DNA of 64,000 nt from Micromonospora_J zhanjiangensis (GTDB lineage Bacteria > Actinomycetota > Actinomycetes > Mycobacteriales > Micromonosporaceae), in assembly GCF_042650605.1 (NCBI RefSeq), contig NZ_JBHSBN010000019.1, forward strand, positions 62,001 through 126,000, read 5' to 3'. Shown here in pieces: positions 32,518-40,959 of this stretch; the first letter of the stretch is position 1, and every line of letters begins with the position of its first letter. Made by a program: the position numbers and the translations under genes. The notes beneath the pieces are model-generated. The model did no database searches, had not been told where the DNA came from, and saw nothing but the letters and a program-made list of their open reading frames with translations.

Positions 32518-32576
32518 GCGCGAGGAGTGCAGCGGAGCGGAGCCCCGCAGTCGCGAACGAAAGGCCAGCTCAGTGA
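32514..32576 (+). CDS. 20-codon bridging ORF between nuoG and nuoH
   Basis: GTG at 32514 overlaps the nuoG stop (GTGA), and the TGA at 32574-32576 overlaps the GTG start of nuoH (again GTGA). The frame is thus translationally linked at both ends. Its DNA (around CGGAGCCCCGCAGTCGCGAA) resembles a short repeat I recall as common in Micromonosporaceae genomes. No function is claimed for the peptide; it may only carry ribosomes across the insert. Confidence 0.45.
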   Translation: MSARSAAERSPAVANERPAQ

Positions 32577-33934
32577 ACGTCATCTATCTGGCGCAGGATC
32601 CGACGCTGGCGGACTTCGGTCGGGACCCGTGGTGGCTGGTCCTGATCAAGGTCGTCGTGGCGTTCGTGTTCGCGGTGCTGGCGACGCTGCTCGGCGTCTG
32701 GTTCGAGCGCCGCGTGGTGGGCTTCATGCAGGTCCGCCCCGGCCCGAACCAGGTCGGCCCGTTCGGCCTGCTGCAGACCCTCGCCGACGGCCTGAAGATG
32801 GCCTTCAAGGAGGACATCCTGCCGAAGGCCGCCGACAAGGTGGTCTACTTCTTCGCGCCGACCATCTCGGTGATCTGCGCGGTGACCGCGCTGTCGGTGG
32901 TGCCGTTCGGCCCGATGGTCAGCATCTTCGGGCACTGGACGCCGCTGCAGGTCACCGACGTGTCGGTGGCCGTGCTGGTGCTGCTGGCCTGCTCCTCGAT
33001 GGGCATCTACGGCATCGTGCTCGGCGGTTGGGCGTCCGGGTCGACCTACCCGCTGCTGGGTGGTCTCCGGTCCACCGCGCAGATGATCTCGTACGAGGTG
33101 GCGATGGGCCTGTCCATCGTCGCCGTCTTCATGACCGCCGGCACGATGTCCACCAGCGGCATCGTCGCCGCGCAGGGGCACGGCACCCGGCTGACCGTCT
33201 TCGGCACCGAACTCCCGGCCCCCGGCTGGTACGCGATCCTGCTGCTGCCCAGCTTCATCATCTTCTTCATCGCCACCGTCGGCGAGACCAACCGGGCCCC
33301 GTTCGACCTGCCCGAGGCCGAGTCGGAGCTGGTCGCCGGCTTCATGACCGAGTACAGCTCGCTGAAGTTCGCGCTGTTCATGCTCTCCGAGTACGTCTCG
33401 ATGGTGACCATGTCCGCGGTCACCACCACGCTGTTCCTCGGTGGTTGGCGGGCACCCTGGCCGATCACCCTGTGGTCGGGAGCCAACTCGGGCTGGTGGC
33501 CGATGCTGTGGTTCTTCGGCAAGGTGCTGATCCTGGTCTTCGTCTTCGTCTGGCTGCGGGGCACGCTGCCCCGGCTGCGCTACGACCAGTTCATGCGGTT
33601 CGGCTGGAAGGTGCTGCTGCCGATCAACCTGGTCTGGATCCTGGCGCTGTCCGGCATCAGGGTGACCAGCGGCTGGGAGCGCACCGACCGGCTGATCGCG
33701 ATCGGCGTGCCGGTCGCCGTGCTGCTGCTGTTCGTGCTCTTCTGGCCCAGCCGCAAGCCGGAGCAGGTGCGCACGTTGCAGGAACGGGTCGACGAACGGC
33801 CGGCGGGCAGCTTCCCGCTGCCGCCGATGGACCTGCAGGTACCACCGAGCCCACGGACCCGGCGCGTGGTCGCCGAGCGGGAGCCCGCCAACGTCGGCGT
33901 CGGTTCCGACGGTTCCGACGAGAAGGAGGTGTGA
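32573..33934 (+). CDS. nuoH: NADH-quinone oxidoreductase subunit H
   Basis: A 453-aa membrane protein that links the quinone pocket to the proton-pumping arm. Motifs: ERRVVGFMQVRPGPNQVGP, VGETNRAPFDLPEAESELV and AGFMTEYSSLKFALFMLSEY. The GTG start overlaps the stop of the 20-codon ORF before it. A hydrophilic C-terminal tail of about 60 residues follows the last membrane segment. Confidence 0.96.
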   Translation: MNVIYLAQDPTLADFGRDPWWLVLIKVVVAFVFAVLATLLGVWFERRVVGFMQVRPGPNQVGPFGLLQTLADGLKMAFKEDILPKAADKVVYFFAPTISVICAVTALSVVPFGPMVSIFGHWTPLQVTDVSVAVLVLLACSSMGIYGIVLGGWASGSTYPLLGGLRSTAQMISYEVAMGLSIVAVFMTAGTMSTSGIVAAQGHGTRLTVFGTELPAPGWYAILLLPSFIIFFIATVGETNRAPFDLPEAESELVAGFMTEYSSLKFALFMLSEYVSMVTMSAVTTTLFLGGWRAPWPITLWSGANSGWWPMLWFFGKVLILVFVFVWLRGTLPRLRYDQFMRFGWKVLLPINLVWILALSGIRVTSGWERTDRLIAIGVPVAVLLLFVLFWPSRKPEQVRTLQERVDERPAGSFPLPPMDLQVPPSPRTRRVVAEREPANVGVGSDGSDEKEV

Positions 33935-33935
33935 C

Positions 33936-34616
33936 ATGGGCGCGATCACGGGCACCTTCAAGGGCTTCGGGGTCACCTTCTCGCACATGTTCAGGAAGGT
34001 CGTCACCACCGACTACCCGTTCAAGCCGCCGGTGTCGGCCCCCCGTTACCACGGGCGGCACATCCTCAACCGGCATCCGGACGGGCTGGAGAAGTGCATC
34101 GGCTGCGAGCTGTGCGCCTGGGCCTGCCCGGCGGACGCCATCTACGTCGAGGGCGGCGACAACACCGAGCGGGAGCGCTTCTCGCCGGGCGAGCGGTACG
34201 CCAGCACCTATCAGATCAACTACGCGCGGTGCATCTTCTGCGGACTGTGCATCGAGGCCTGCCCGACCCGCTCGCTGACCATGAGCAACGAGTACGAGCT
34301 GGCCCGCGACAACCGGCAGGACCTGATCTTCACCAAGGAGCAGCTGCTCGCGCCGCTGCTGCCGGGCATGGAGCAGCCGCCGCACCCGATGCGGCTGGGG
34401 GACAGCGAGAAGGACTACTACGTCGGCGCGCTGGACAACCCGGGCACCTCCGCCGGGGCGGAACACTCCCCGATGGGTCCCGGTCGGTACTCGCTCGACG
34501 AGCACCCCGGAGTGAAGTTCCCCGGCGCCGAGCAGGCGGCCGGCCGGTCCACCGGTGCGTCCCAGGAGGCCGGCGCGCCCGGCGGATCGGGCAGTGGCAA
34601 GGGAGAGCCGGCATGA
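33936..34616 (+). CDS. nuoI: NADH-quinone oxidoreductase subunit I
   Basis: A 226-aa ferredoxin-like subunit with two 4Fe-4S motifs, CIGCELCAWACP and CIFCGLCIEACP, carrying clusters N6a and N6b. One base separates it from nuoH. The last 50 residues are Gly/Ser/Ala-rich and probably disordered. Confidence 0.97.
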   Translation: MGAITGTFKGFGVTFSHMFRKVVTTDYPFKPPVSAPRYHGRHILNRHPDGLEKCIGCELCAWACPADAIYVEGGDNTERERFSPGERYASTYQINYARCIFCGLCIEACPTRSLTMSNEYELARDNRQDLIFTKEQLLAPLLPGMEQPPHPMRLGDSEKDYYVGALDNPGTSAGAEHSPMGPGRYSLDEHPGVKFPGAEQAAGRSTGASQEAGAPGGSGSGKGEPA

Positions 34617-35383
34617 CCCACCAGACAGTGCTCGCCGCGGCCGGTGGCGTCTCCACGGGGGAGCAGGTCACCTTCTGGATCCTCGCCCCGCTGGCGCTGA
34701 TCGGCGCGCTCGGGATGGTCTGGGCCCGCAACGCGGTGCACTCCGCGTTGTGGCTGGTGCTCACCATGCTCTGCCTCGGCGTGTTCTACGTGCTGCAGTC
34801 CGGGCCGTTCATCGGCATGGTGCAGATCATCGTCTACACCGGCGCGATCATGATGCTGTTCCTGTTCGTGCTGATGCTGGTGGGCCGGGACGCGTCCGAC
34901 TCGCTGATCGAGACGCTGCGCGGCCAGCGGGTGTGGGCCGTGGTGCTCGGCCTCGGCTTCGCCGCGCTGGTCGGCACCGGACTGTGGCGGGCTCTCGGCC
35001 AGGCGCACGCGGCCGGGCTGGAGCGGGCCAACGCCAACGGCAACGTGCAGGGCATCGCCAGCCTGCTGTTCACCAAGTACGTCCTCGCGTTCGAGATCAC
35101 CTCGGCGCTGCTGATCACCGCGGCGGTCGGCGCGATGGTGCTGGCGCACCTGGAACGGCGTAAGCAGGACCGGATGGACCAGCCCGCCACCATGCGCGCC
35201 CGGTTCGCGCCCGGCAACTACCCGGGTCCGAAGCCCGGCCCCGGCGTGTTCGCCAACTCGTCCTCGGTCGCCACCCCGGCCCGGCTGCCGGACGGGAAGC
35301 TCACCGAGCGCAGCGTCCCGGAGATCATGCCGATCCGGGAGCTGACCGCCTCGGAAACCACGCTCAAGGGGACGGAGAAGTAA
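34613..35383 (+). CDS. nuoJ: NADH-quinone oxidoreductase subunit J
   Basis: A 256-aa protein with five membrane segments (AIMMLFLFVLMLVGRD includes the family's pi-bulge helix region, preceded by IVYTGA). ATGA overlap with nuoI. A hydrophilic tail of about 75 residues follows the last membrane segment. Confidence 0.95.
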   Translation: MTHQTVLAAAGGVSTGEQVTFWILAPLALIGALGMVWARNAVHSALWLVLTMLCLGVFYVLQSGPFIGMVQIIVYTGAIMMLFLFVLMLVGRDASDSLIETLRGQRVWAVVLGLGFAALVGTGLWRALGQAHAAGLERANANGNVQGIASLLFTKYVLAFEITSALLITAAVGAMVLAHLERRKQDRMDQPATMRARFAPGNYPGPKPGPGVFANSSSVATPARLPDGKLTERSVPEIMPIRELTASETTLKGTEK

Positions 35384-35697
35384 TGACCTTCTTCTCGGTG
35401 TCGCCCACCCACTACCTGATCCTGTCGGCGGTGCTGTTCACCATCGGCGCGGTCGGCGTACTGGTCCGGCGCAACGCCATCGTGCTGTTCATGTGCGTCG
35501 AGCTGATGCTCAACGCGGCCAACCTGGCGCTGGTCACGTTCAGCCGGATCAACGGCAACCTGGACGGCCAGATCATGGCGTTCTTCGTGATGGTGGTCGC
35601 GGCGGCCGAGGTCGTGGTCGGGTTGGCGATCATCATGTCGATCTTCCGTAGCCGACGCTCGGCGAGCGTCGACGACGCGAACCTGCTCAAGTACTAG
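35383..35697 (+). CDS. nuoK: NADH-quinone oxidoreductase subunit K
   Basis: A 104-aa protein with three membrane segments. It has the MrpC-like pattern CVELMLNAANLALV with the conserved Glu, and VVAAAEVVVGLAIIM with the second Glu. TAATG overlap with nuoJ. The C-terminus is slightly longer and charged. Confidence 0.96.
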   Translation: MTFFSVSPTHYLILSAVLFTIGAVGVLVRRNAIVLFMCVELMLNAANLALVTFSRINGNLDGQIMAFFVMVVAAAEVVVGLAIIMSIFRSRRSASVDDANLLKY

Positions 35698-35709
35698 AGG
35701 GGCCCAGGA

Positions 35710-37638
35710 GTGGAACGGACTTTCGAGTACGCCCCGGCGACCGGGCTGCTGGGCAGTGTCTGGCTGCTGGTGGCCATCCCACTGGTCAGCGCGGCGATCC
35801 TGCTGCTGCTCGGCCGGCGGGCCGACAAGTGGGGGCACTGGCTGGGGGTGGCCAGCGTCGGTGCCGCCTTCGTGCTCGGGCTGAGCTACTTCTTCCAGCT
35901 GCGGGGCCTGGAGAACCGGTCGGTGCAGCTCAGCCTCTGGGACTTCATCGCGGTCGGCAGCTTCAAGGTCGACTTCGGCCTGCTGTACGACCCGCTGGCC
36001 GCGGTCTTCGTGCTGCTGATCACCGGGGTGGGCTTCCTGATCCACCTGTACGCGACCGGCTACATGTCGCACGACACGGGTAGGCGCCGGTTCTTCGGCT
36101 ACTTCAACCTGTTCGTCGCGGCGATGCTGCTGCTGGTGCTGGGCAACAACTACGTGATGCTCTACGTCGGCTGGGAGGGCGTGGGTCTCGCGTCGTACCT
36201 GCTGATCTCGTTCTGGTACGACCGGCCGAGCGCCGCCACGGCGGGCAAGAAGGCGTTCGTGATGAACCGGGTCGGCGACGCCGCCCTGGCCATCGCGATC
36301 TTCATCATGTTCGCCACCCTCGGCACGGTGCAGTACGACGGGGTGTTCAACGGCGTCGGCCAGCTCACCTCCGGCACGGTCCTGGTGATGGGTCTGCTGC
36401 TGCTGCTCGGCGCGACCGGCAAGTCCGGCCAGTTCCCGCTGCAGGCCTGGTTGCCGGACGCGATGGAGGGCCCGACCCCGGTGTCGGCGCTGATCCACGC
36501 CGCCACGATGGTCACCGCCGGCGTCTACCTGATCGCCCGGTCCAACCCGATCTTCTCGGCCAACAGCACGCTGCAGACCGTGGTGGTCAGCGTCGGCGCG
36601 CTGACCCTGCTGATCGGCTGCATCATCGGCTGCGCCAAGGACGACATCAAGCGGGTGCTGGCCTGGTCCACGGTCAGCCAGATCGGCTACATGTTCCTCG
36701 GCGTCGGCCTGGGCGGCGGCGCGTACGCGTTGGCCATCATCCACCTGCTGGCGCACGGCTTCTTCAAGGCCAACATGTTCCTCGGCGCCGGCTCGGTGAT
36801 GCATGGGATGAAGGACCAGGTGGACATCCGCCGGTTCGGCGCCCTGGCGAAATACATGAAGATCACCTGGATCACCTTCGCCACCGGGTGGCTGGCCATC
36901 ATCGGCATCCCGCCGCTGTCCGGCTACTTCACCAAGGAACCGATCATCGCCGCCGCGTTCGAGCGCGGCGACTGGACCTCCTGGCTGTACGGCGGCGCCG
37001 CGCTGCTCGGTGCCGGGCTGACCGCGTTCTACATGACCCGGCTGTTCGTGCTGACCTTCCACGGTCCGAAGCGGTGGACCGAGGACATCGACCACCCGCA
37101 CGAGTCGCCGCTGGTGATGACCGTGCCGCTGATCCTGCTCGCGGTCGGTTCGGTCGCCAGCGGTGTGCTGCTGGCCACCAGCGTCCCGGACTGGCTGACG
37201 CCGGTGCTGCCCGGCGGTGAGGGCGGGACGGCGGCCCACGAGGCGGTCATCCCGCACGTCGCGATCACCGTGCTGTCGATCGTGCTGACGCTGCTCGGCG
37301 CCGGCCTGGCCTGGATGCTGTTCCGCAACGGCACGGCCACCCAGGAGCAGCCGGCCGGCCCGCTGGTCCGCGCCGCCCGGCGCAACCTCTACACCGACGC
37401 GTTCAACGAGGCGGTCTTCGAGAAGCCGGGCATCTTCCTCACCCGGGCGCTGGTCTACCTCGACAACCGGGGCATCGACGGGGTGGTCAACGGGTTGGCC
37501 GCCGGGGTCGGCGGCGGTTCGGGTCGACTGCGCCGGCTGCAGACCGGCTTCGTCCGCTCGTACGCCACCTCGATGCTGGCCGGCGCGGTGCTGGTGGTGG
37601 GGGCGTTCCTGGCCGTACAGGCGGGGTGGTTGGGATGA
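35710..37638 (+). CDS. nuoL: NADH-quinone oxidoreductase subunit L
   Basis: A 642-aa antiporter-like proton-pumping subunit. Motifs: YVGWEGVGLASYLLI, RVGDAALAIAIF, GKSGQFPLQAWLPDAMEGPTP (first part of the family signature) and HLLAHGFFKANMFLGAGSVM. The GTG start is 12 bases after nuoK. The last membrane segment lies near the C-terminus, consistent with the long lateral helix of NuoL. Confidence 0.96.
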   Translation: MERTFEYAPATGLLGSVWLLVAIPLVSAAILLLLGRRADKWGHWLGVASVGAAFVLGLSYFFQLRGLENRSVQLSLWDFIAVGSFKVDFGLLYDPLAAVFVLLITGVGFLIHLYATGYMSHDTGRRRFFGYFNLFVAAMLLLVLGNNYVMLYVGWEGVGLASYLLISFWYDRPSAATAGKKAFVMNRVGDAALAIAIFIMFATLGTVQYDGVFNGVGQLTSGTVLVMGLLLLLGATGKSGQFPLQAWLPDAMEGPTPVSALIHAATMVTAGVYLIARSNPIFSANSTLQTVVVSVGALTLLIGCIIGCAKDDIKRVLAWSTVSQIGYMFLGVGLGGGAYALAIIHLLAHGFFKANMFLGAGSVMHGMKDQVDIRRFGALAKYMKITWITFATGWLAIIGIPPLSGYFTKEPIIAAAFERGDWTSWLYGGAALLGAGLTAFYMTRLFVLTFHGPKRWTEDIDHPHESPLVMTVPLILLAVGSVASGVLLATSVPDWLTPVLPGGEGGTAAHEAVIPHVAITVLSIVLTLLGAGLAWMLFRNGTATQEQPAGPLVRAARRNLYTDAFNEAVFEKPGIFLTRALVYLDNRGIDGVVNGLAAGVGGGSGRLRRLQTGFVRSYATSMLAGAVLVVGAFLAVQAGWLG

Positions 37639-37721
37639 CCGGCCGCCGCGTGCTGACCCCCCGGCCGCAGGAGAGGACCGGGCAGCCCGACTGCCCGACA
37701 CAGGAGAGGCCCGCCGAATAA
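37635..37721 (+). CDS. 28-codon bridging ORF between nuoL and nuoM
   Basis: ATG at 37635 overlaps the nuoL stop (ATGA); its TAA at 37719-37721 overlaps the nuoM ATG (TAATG). Inside are two copies of CAGGAGAGG around a GGGCAG/CTGCCC hairpin. The second copy can serve as the nuoM ribosome site. As with the nuoG-nuoH gap, the ORF closes a long gap so that each stop touches a start. Confidence 0.45.
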   Translation: MTGRRVLTPRPQERTGQPDCPTQERPAE

Positions 37722-39301
37722 TGTCCGACTTCCCGTTCCTCTCGGTGCTGACCGTCGCGCCGCTGGTCGGCGCCCTGGTCGTGGCGCTGCTGCCGCGCAG
37801 TCGGCCCGACCTGGCCAAGCAGGTGGCGTTCGGCTGGTCGCTGCTGGTGCTGGCGTTCTCGGTCGTCATGTGGTTCGCCTTCCGGGCGGGCGGCGAGCGG
37901 TTCCAGTTCCGCGAGTCGTACGCCTGGATCCCGCGCTGGGGGGTGAACTTCACCTTCGCCGCGGACGGCATCGCGCTGGTGATGCTGATGCTGATCGCGA
38001 TCCTGGTGCCGGTGGTGATCCTGGCCAGCTGGCACGAGACGGACGGCCCCGCGGAGGCGACCGCCGACGGCGGTGACGCGCCGCGCGCCGCGGTCACGGT
38101 CCGCCGTAGCGCGCCGGTGTACTTCGCCCTACTGCTGGTCCTCGAATGCACGATGATCGGCGTCTTCGCCGCCGCCGACGTCTTCCTGTTCTACGTGTTC
38201 TTCGAGGTCATGCTGGTCCCGATGTACTTCCTGATCGGCAGCTTCGGCGGTCAGCGCCGGCAGTACGCCGCGGTGAAGTTCTTCCTGTACTCGCTGGTCG
38301 GCGGGCTGTTCATGCTGGCCGCGGTGATCGGGCTGTGGGTGGTCGGCGGGCACACCTTCGACTGGCAGAAGCTGACCGAGATCGACATGGCCACCGGCAC
38401 CGGCCGCTGGCTGTTCCTCGGCTTCTTCGTCGCCTTCGCGATCAAGGCGCCGTTCTTCCCGTTCCACACCTGGCTGCCGGACGCGGGTGGCGCGGCCCCG
38501 GCCGGCGCGGCGGCGCTGCTGGTCGGCGTGCTGGACAAGGTCGGCACGTTCGGGATCCTGCGCTACTGCCTGCCACTGTTCCCCGAGGCGTCCCGCTGGT
38601 TCGCCCCGTGGGCGCTGGCCCTCGCGGTGATCGGCATCATCTACGCGGCGCTGCTAGCGGTCGGTCAGAACGACCTCAAGCGGCTGGTCTCGTACACCTC
38701 GATCGCGCACTTCGGCTTCATCGGGGTGGGCATCTTCGCCTTCACCACCCAGGGCGGCACCGGCGCGGTGCTCTACATGCTCAACCACGGCCTGGCCACC
38801 GGCCTGCTCTTTCTGGTCGTCGGGATGTTCGTGGCCCGGCGCGGTTCGGCCCTGGTGAGCGACTTCGGTGGCGCCGGCAAGCTGGTGCCGCTGCTGGCCG
38901 GGGTGTTCTTCTTCGCCGGTCTCGCCTCGCTGGCGATGCCCGGTACCGCGCCGTTCGTCTCCGAGTTCCTGGTGCTGGTCGGCACCTTCACGGTGAACAA
39001 GCCGGTCGCCGTGATCGCCACCGCGGGCATCATCCTCGCCGCGGCGTACGTGTTGTGGATGGTGCAGCGCACCACCCAGGGCACGCTCAACCCCGCCCTG
39101 TCCGACGTGCCCGCCATGCGGCAGGACCTCTCGCTCCGGGAGAAGGTGGTGGTCGCTCCGCTGATCGCCCTGATCCTGCTGCTCGGGTTCTATCCGAAGC
39201 CGGTCACCGACGTCATCAACCCCGCCGTCCAGGCCACCATGCAGGACGTCGGCAAGTCCGACCCCGCCCCGACGGCGGGCAACCCGGAGGCCGCGAAATG
39301 A
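37721..39301 (+). CDS. nuoM: NADH-quinone oxidoreductase subunit M
   Basis: A 526-aa antiporter-like proton-pumping subunit. Motifs: FFEVMLVPMYFLIGSFGG with the conserved Glu, AIKAPFFPFHTWLPDAG and NDLKRLVSYTSIAHFGF. A hydrophilic insert of about 30 residues (ETDGPAEATADGGDAPR) sits in an early loop. ATG overlaps the preceding 28-codon ORF as TAATG. Confidence 0.96.
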   Translation: MSDFPFLSVLTVAPLVGALVVALLPRSRPDLAKQVAFGWSLLVLAFSVVMWFAFRAGGERFQFRESYAWIPRWGVNFTFAADGIALVMLMLIAILVPVVILASWHETDGPAEATADGGDAPRAAVTVRRSAPVYFALLLVLECTMIGVFAAADVFLFYVFFEVMLVPMYFLIGSFGGQRRQYAAVKFFLYSLVGGLFMLAAVIGLWVVGGHTFDWQKLTEIDMATGTGRWLFLGFFVAFAIKAPFFPFHTWLPDAGGAAPAGAAALLVGVLDKVGTFGILRYCLPLFPEASRWFAPWALALAVIGIIYAALLAVGQNDLKRLVSYTSIAHFGFIGVGIFAFTTQGGTGAVLYMLNHGLATGLLFLVVGMFVARRGSALVSDFGGAGKLVPLLAGVFFFAGLASLAMPGTAPFVSEFLVLVGTFTVNKPVAVIATAGIILAAAYVLWMVQRTTQGTLNPALSDVPAMRQDLSLREKVVVAPLIALILLLGFYPKPVTDVINPAVQATMQDVGKSDPAPTAGNPEAAK

Positions 39302-40851
39302 GCCAGCTCAAGCTGCCGTCGATCGACTACGTGGCGCTCGCGCCGATCCTGATCCTGCTCGGCACGGCCTGCGCCGGGGTCCTGATCGAGGCGTTCGTGC
39401 CGCGGCGGGCGCGGCAGGTCGTACAACTGGTCGTGGGCTTGGTCGCGCTCGTGGCGGCCATGGTCATGGTGGTCCGCAACGCCAACCTCCGGCTGCTCAC
39501 CGCCGGTTCGGCGGTGGCCGTCGACGGGCCGGCGCTGTTCCTGCAGGGTTCCATTCTGGTGCTGGCCGCGGTGGCGCTGCTGCTGATCGGCGAGCGGTCG
39601 GTCGAGCGGGGCGGCGCGTTCGTGGCCCAGGCCGCGCTCCCCGTCGAGTCGGAGGCCGACCGCCGGCAGGCGGTGAAGGAGGGCGGGGCGACCGAGATCT
39701 ACCCGCTGACCATGTTCGCGGTCGCCGGCATGATGCTCTTCGTCGCCGCGAACGACCTGCTGACCATGTTCGTCGCGCTCGAGGTGTTCTCGCTGCCGCT
39801 GTACCTGCTCTGCGCGCTGGCCCGGCGGCGCCGGCTGCTCAGCCAGGAAGCGGCGATAAAGTACTTCCTGCTGGGCGCGTACGCGTCGGCGTTCTTCCTG
39901 TTCGGGGTGGCGCTGATCTACGGCTTCACGGTGGGCGCCAAGCCGGGCGCGGGCGGGGTCGAGTTCGGCACCATCCACGCGGCGGTGGCGGACTCGTCGG
40001 CCAGCCCGGTGCTGCTCTACGCGGGCCTGGCGATGCTGTCGATCGGCCTGCTGTTCAAGGCGAACGCGGCACCGTTCCACGTCTGGACGCCGGACGTCTA
40101 CCAGGGTGCGCCGACCCCGATCACCGGCTTCATGGCCGCCTGCACGAAGGTGGCCGCGTTCGGTGGGCTGCTGCGCGTGCTGTACGTCGCGTTCGCCGGG
40201 GCGGCCTGGAACTTCCGGCCGGTGCTCGGCGTGATCGCGATCCTGACCATGCTGGTCGGCGCGGTGCTCGCGGTGACCCAGACGGACATCAAGCGACTGC
40301 TCGCCTACTCGTCGGTGGCCAACGCCGGCTACCTGCTGGTCGGGGTGCTGGCGATGACCAAGGACGGTCTGTCCAGCACGATGTTCTACCTGGTCGCGTA
40401 CGGCTTCACGGTGCTGGCCGCGTTCGCGGTGGTGACCCTGGTCCGGGACGCCGACGGCGAGGCGACCCACCTGTCCCGCTGGGCGGGCCTGGGCCGGCGG
40501 TCGCCGCTGTTCGCCGGGCTGTTCACCTTCATCCTGCTGGCCTTCGCCGGTATCCCGCTCACCAGCGGTTTCACCAGCAAGTTCGCCGTGTTCGGGGCGG
40601 CCCTGGACGGCGGGCAGACGTGGCTGGTGATCGCCGGCGTGCTGACCAGCATGATCCTCGCCTTCCCGTACCTGCGGGTAGTGGTGATCATGTGGCTGTC
40701 CGAGCCGGGCGAGTCGACCCCGCGGGTGACCATGCCGGGCGGGCTGACCGCGGCGGCGCTGATGATCGGCGTACTGGCGACGCTGGTGCTCGGCGTCGCG
40801 CCGGCCCCGCTGCTCGACCTGGCCAACGGCGCCGCCGAATTCGTGCGATGA
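39298..40851 (+). CDS. nuoN: NADH-quinone oxidoreductase subunit N
   Basis: A 517-aa antiporter-like proton-pumping subunit. Motifs: MFVALEVFSLPLYLLCALAR, KANAAPFHVWTPDVYQGAPTP (first residues) and TDIKRLLAYSSVANAGYLL. ATGA overlap with nuoM. Last gene of the operon, followed by a perfect G/C-rich hairpin at 40881. Confidence 0.96.
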   Translation: MSQLKLPSIDYVALAPILILLGTACAGVLIEAFVPRRARQVVQLVVGLVALVAAMVMVVRNANLRLLTAGSAVAVDGPALFLQGSILVLAAVALLLIGERSVERGGAFVAQAALPVESEADRRQAVKEGGATEIYPLTMFAVAGMMLFVAANDLLTMFVALEVFSLPLYLLCALARRRRLLSQEAAIKYFLLGAYASAFFLFGVALIYGFTVGAKPGAGGVEFGTIHAAVADSSASPVLLYAGLAMLSIGLLFKANAAPFHVWTPDVYQGAPTPITGFMAACTKVAAFGGLLRVLYVAFAGAAWNFRPVLGVIAILTMLVGAVLAVTQTDIKRLLAYSSVANAGYLLVGVLAMTKDGLSSTMFYLVAYGFTVLAAFAVVTLVRDADGEATHLSRWAGLGRRSPLFAGLFTFILLAFAGIPLTSGFTSKFAVFGAALDGGQTWLVIAGVLTSMILAFPYLRVVVIMWLSEPGESTPRVTMPGGLTAAALMIGVLATLVLGVAPAPLLDLANGAAEFVR

Positions 40852-40880
40852 GGCGTCCGGCCGGTCGGTGCCGGCGCGTG

Positions 40881-40908
40881 CCGGCCGGCCGGTTTCCCGG
40901 CCGGCCGG
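40881..40908 (+). terminator. Hairpin terminator of the nuo operon
   Basis: Three CCGG units on each side form a perfect 12-bp stem (40881-40892 with 40897-40908) around TTTC, 29 bases after the nuoN stop. No U-run. Confidence 0.7.
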
Positions 40909-40959
40909 GGCGAGCGTCGGTCACCTCCCCCGTTCCGGGGCACCGTGCGCCGGTGTGGC

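Noticed and set aside
35218..38151. 977-codon open frame antisense to nuoK-nuoM
   Set aside because: Rich in His, Arg and Gln with no domain; a shadow of GC-rich membrane-protein codons. The sense strand carries clear NuoJ-M motifs.
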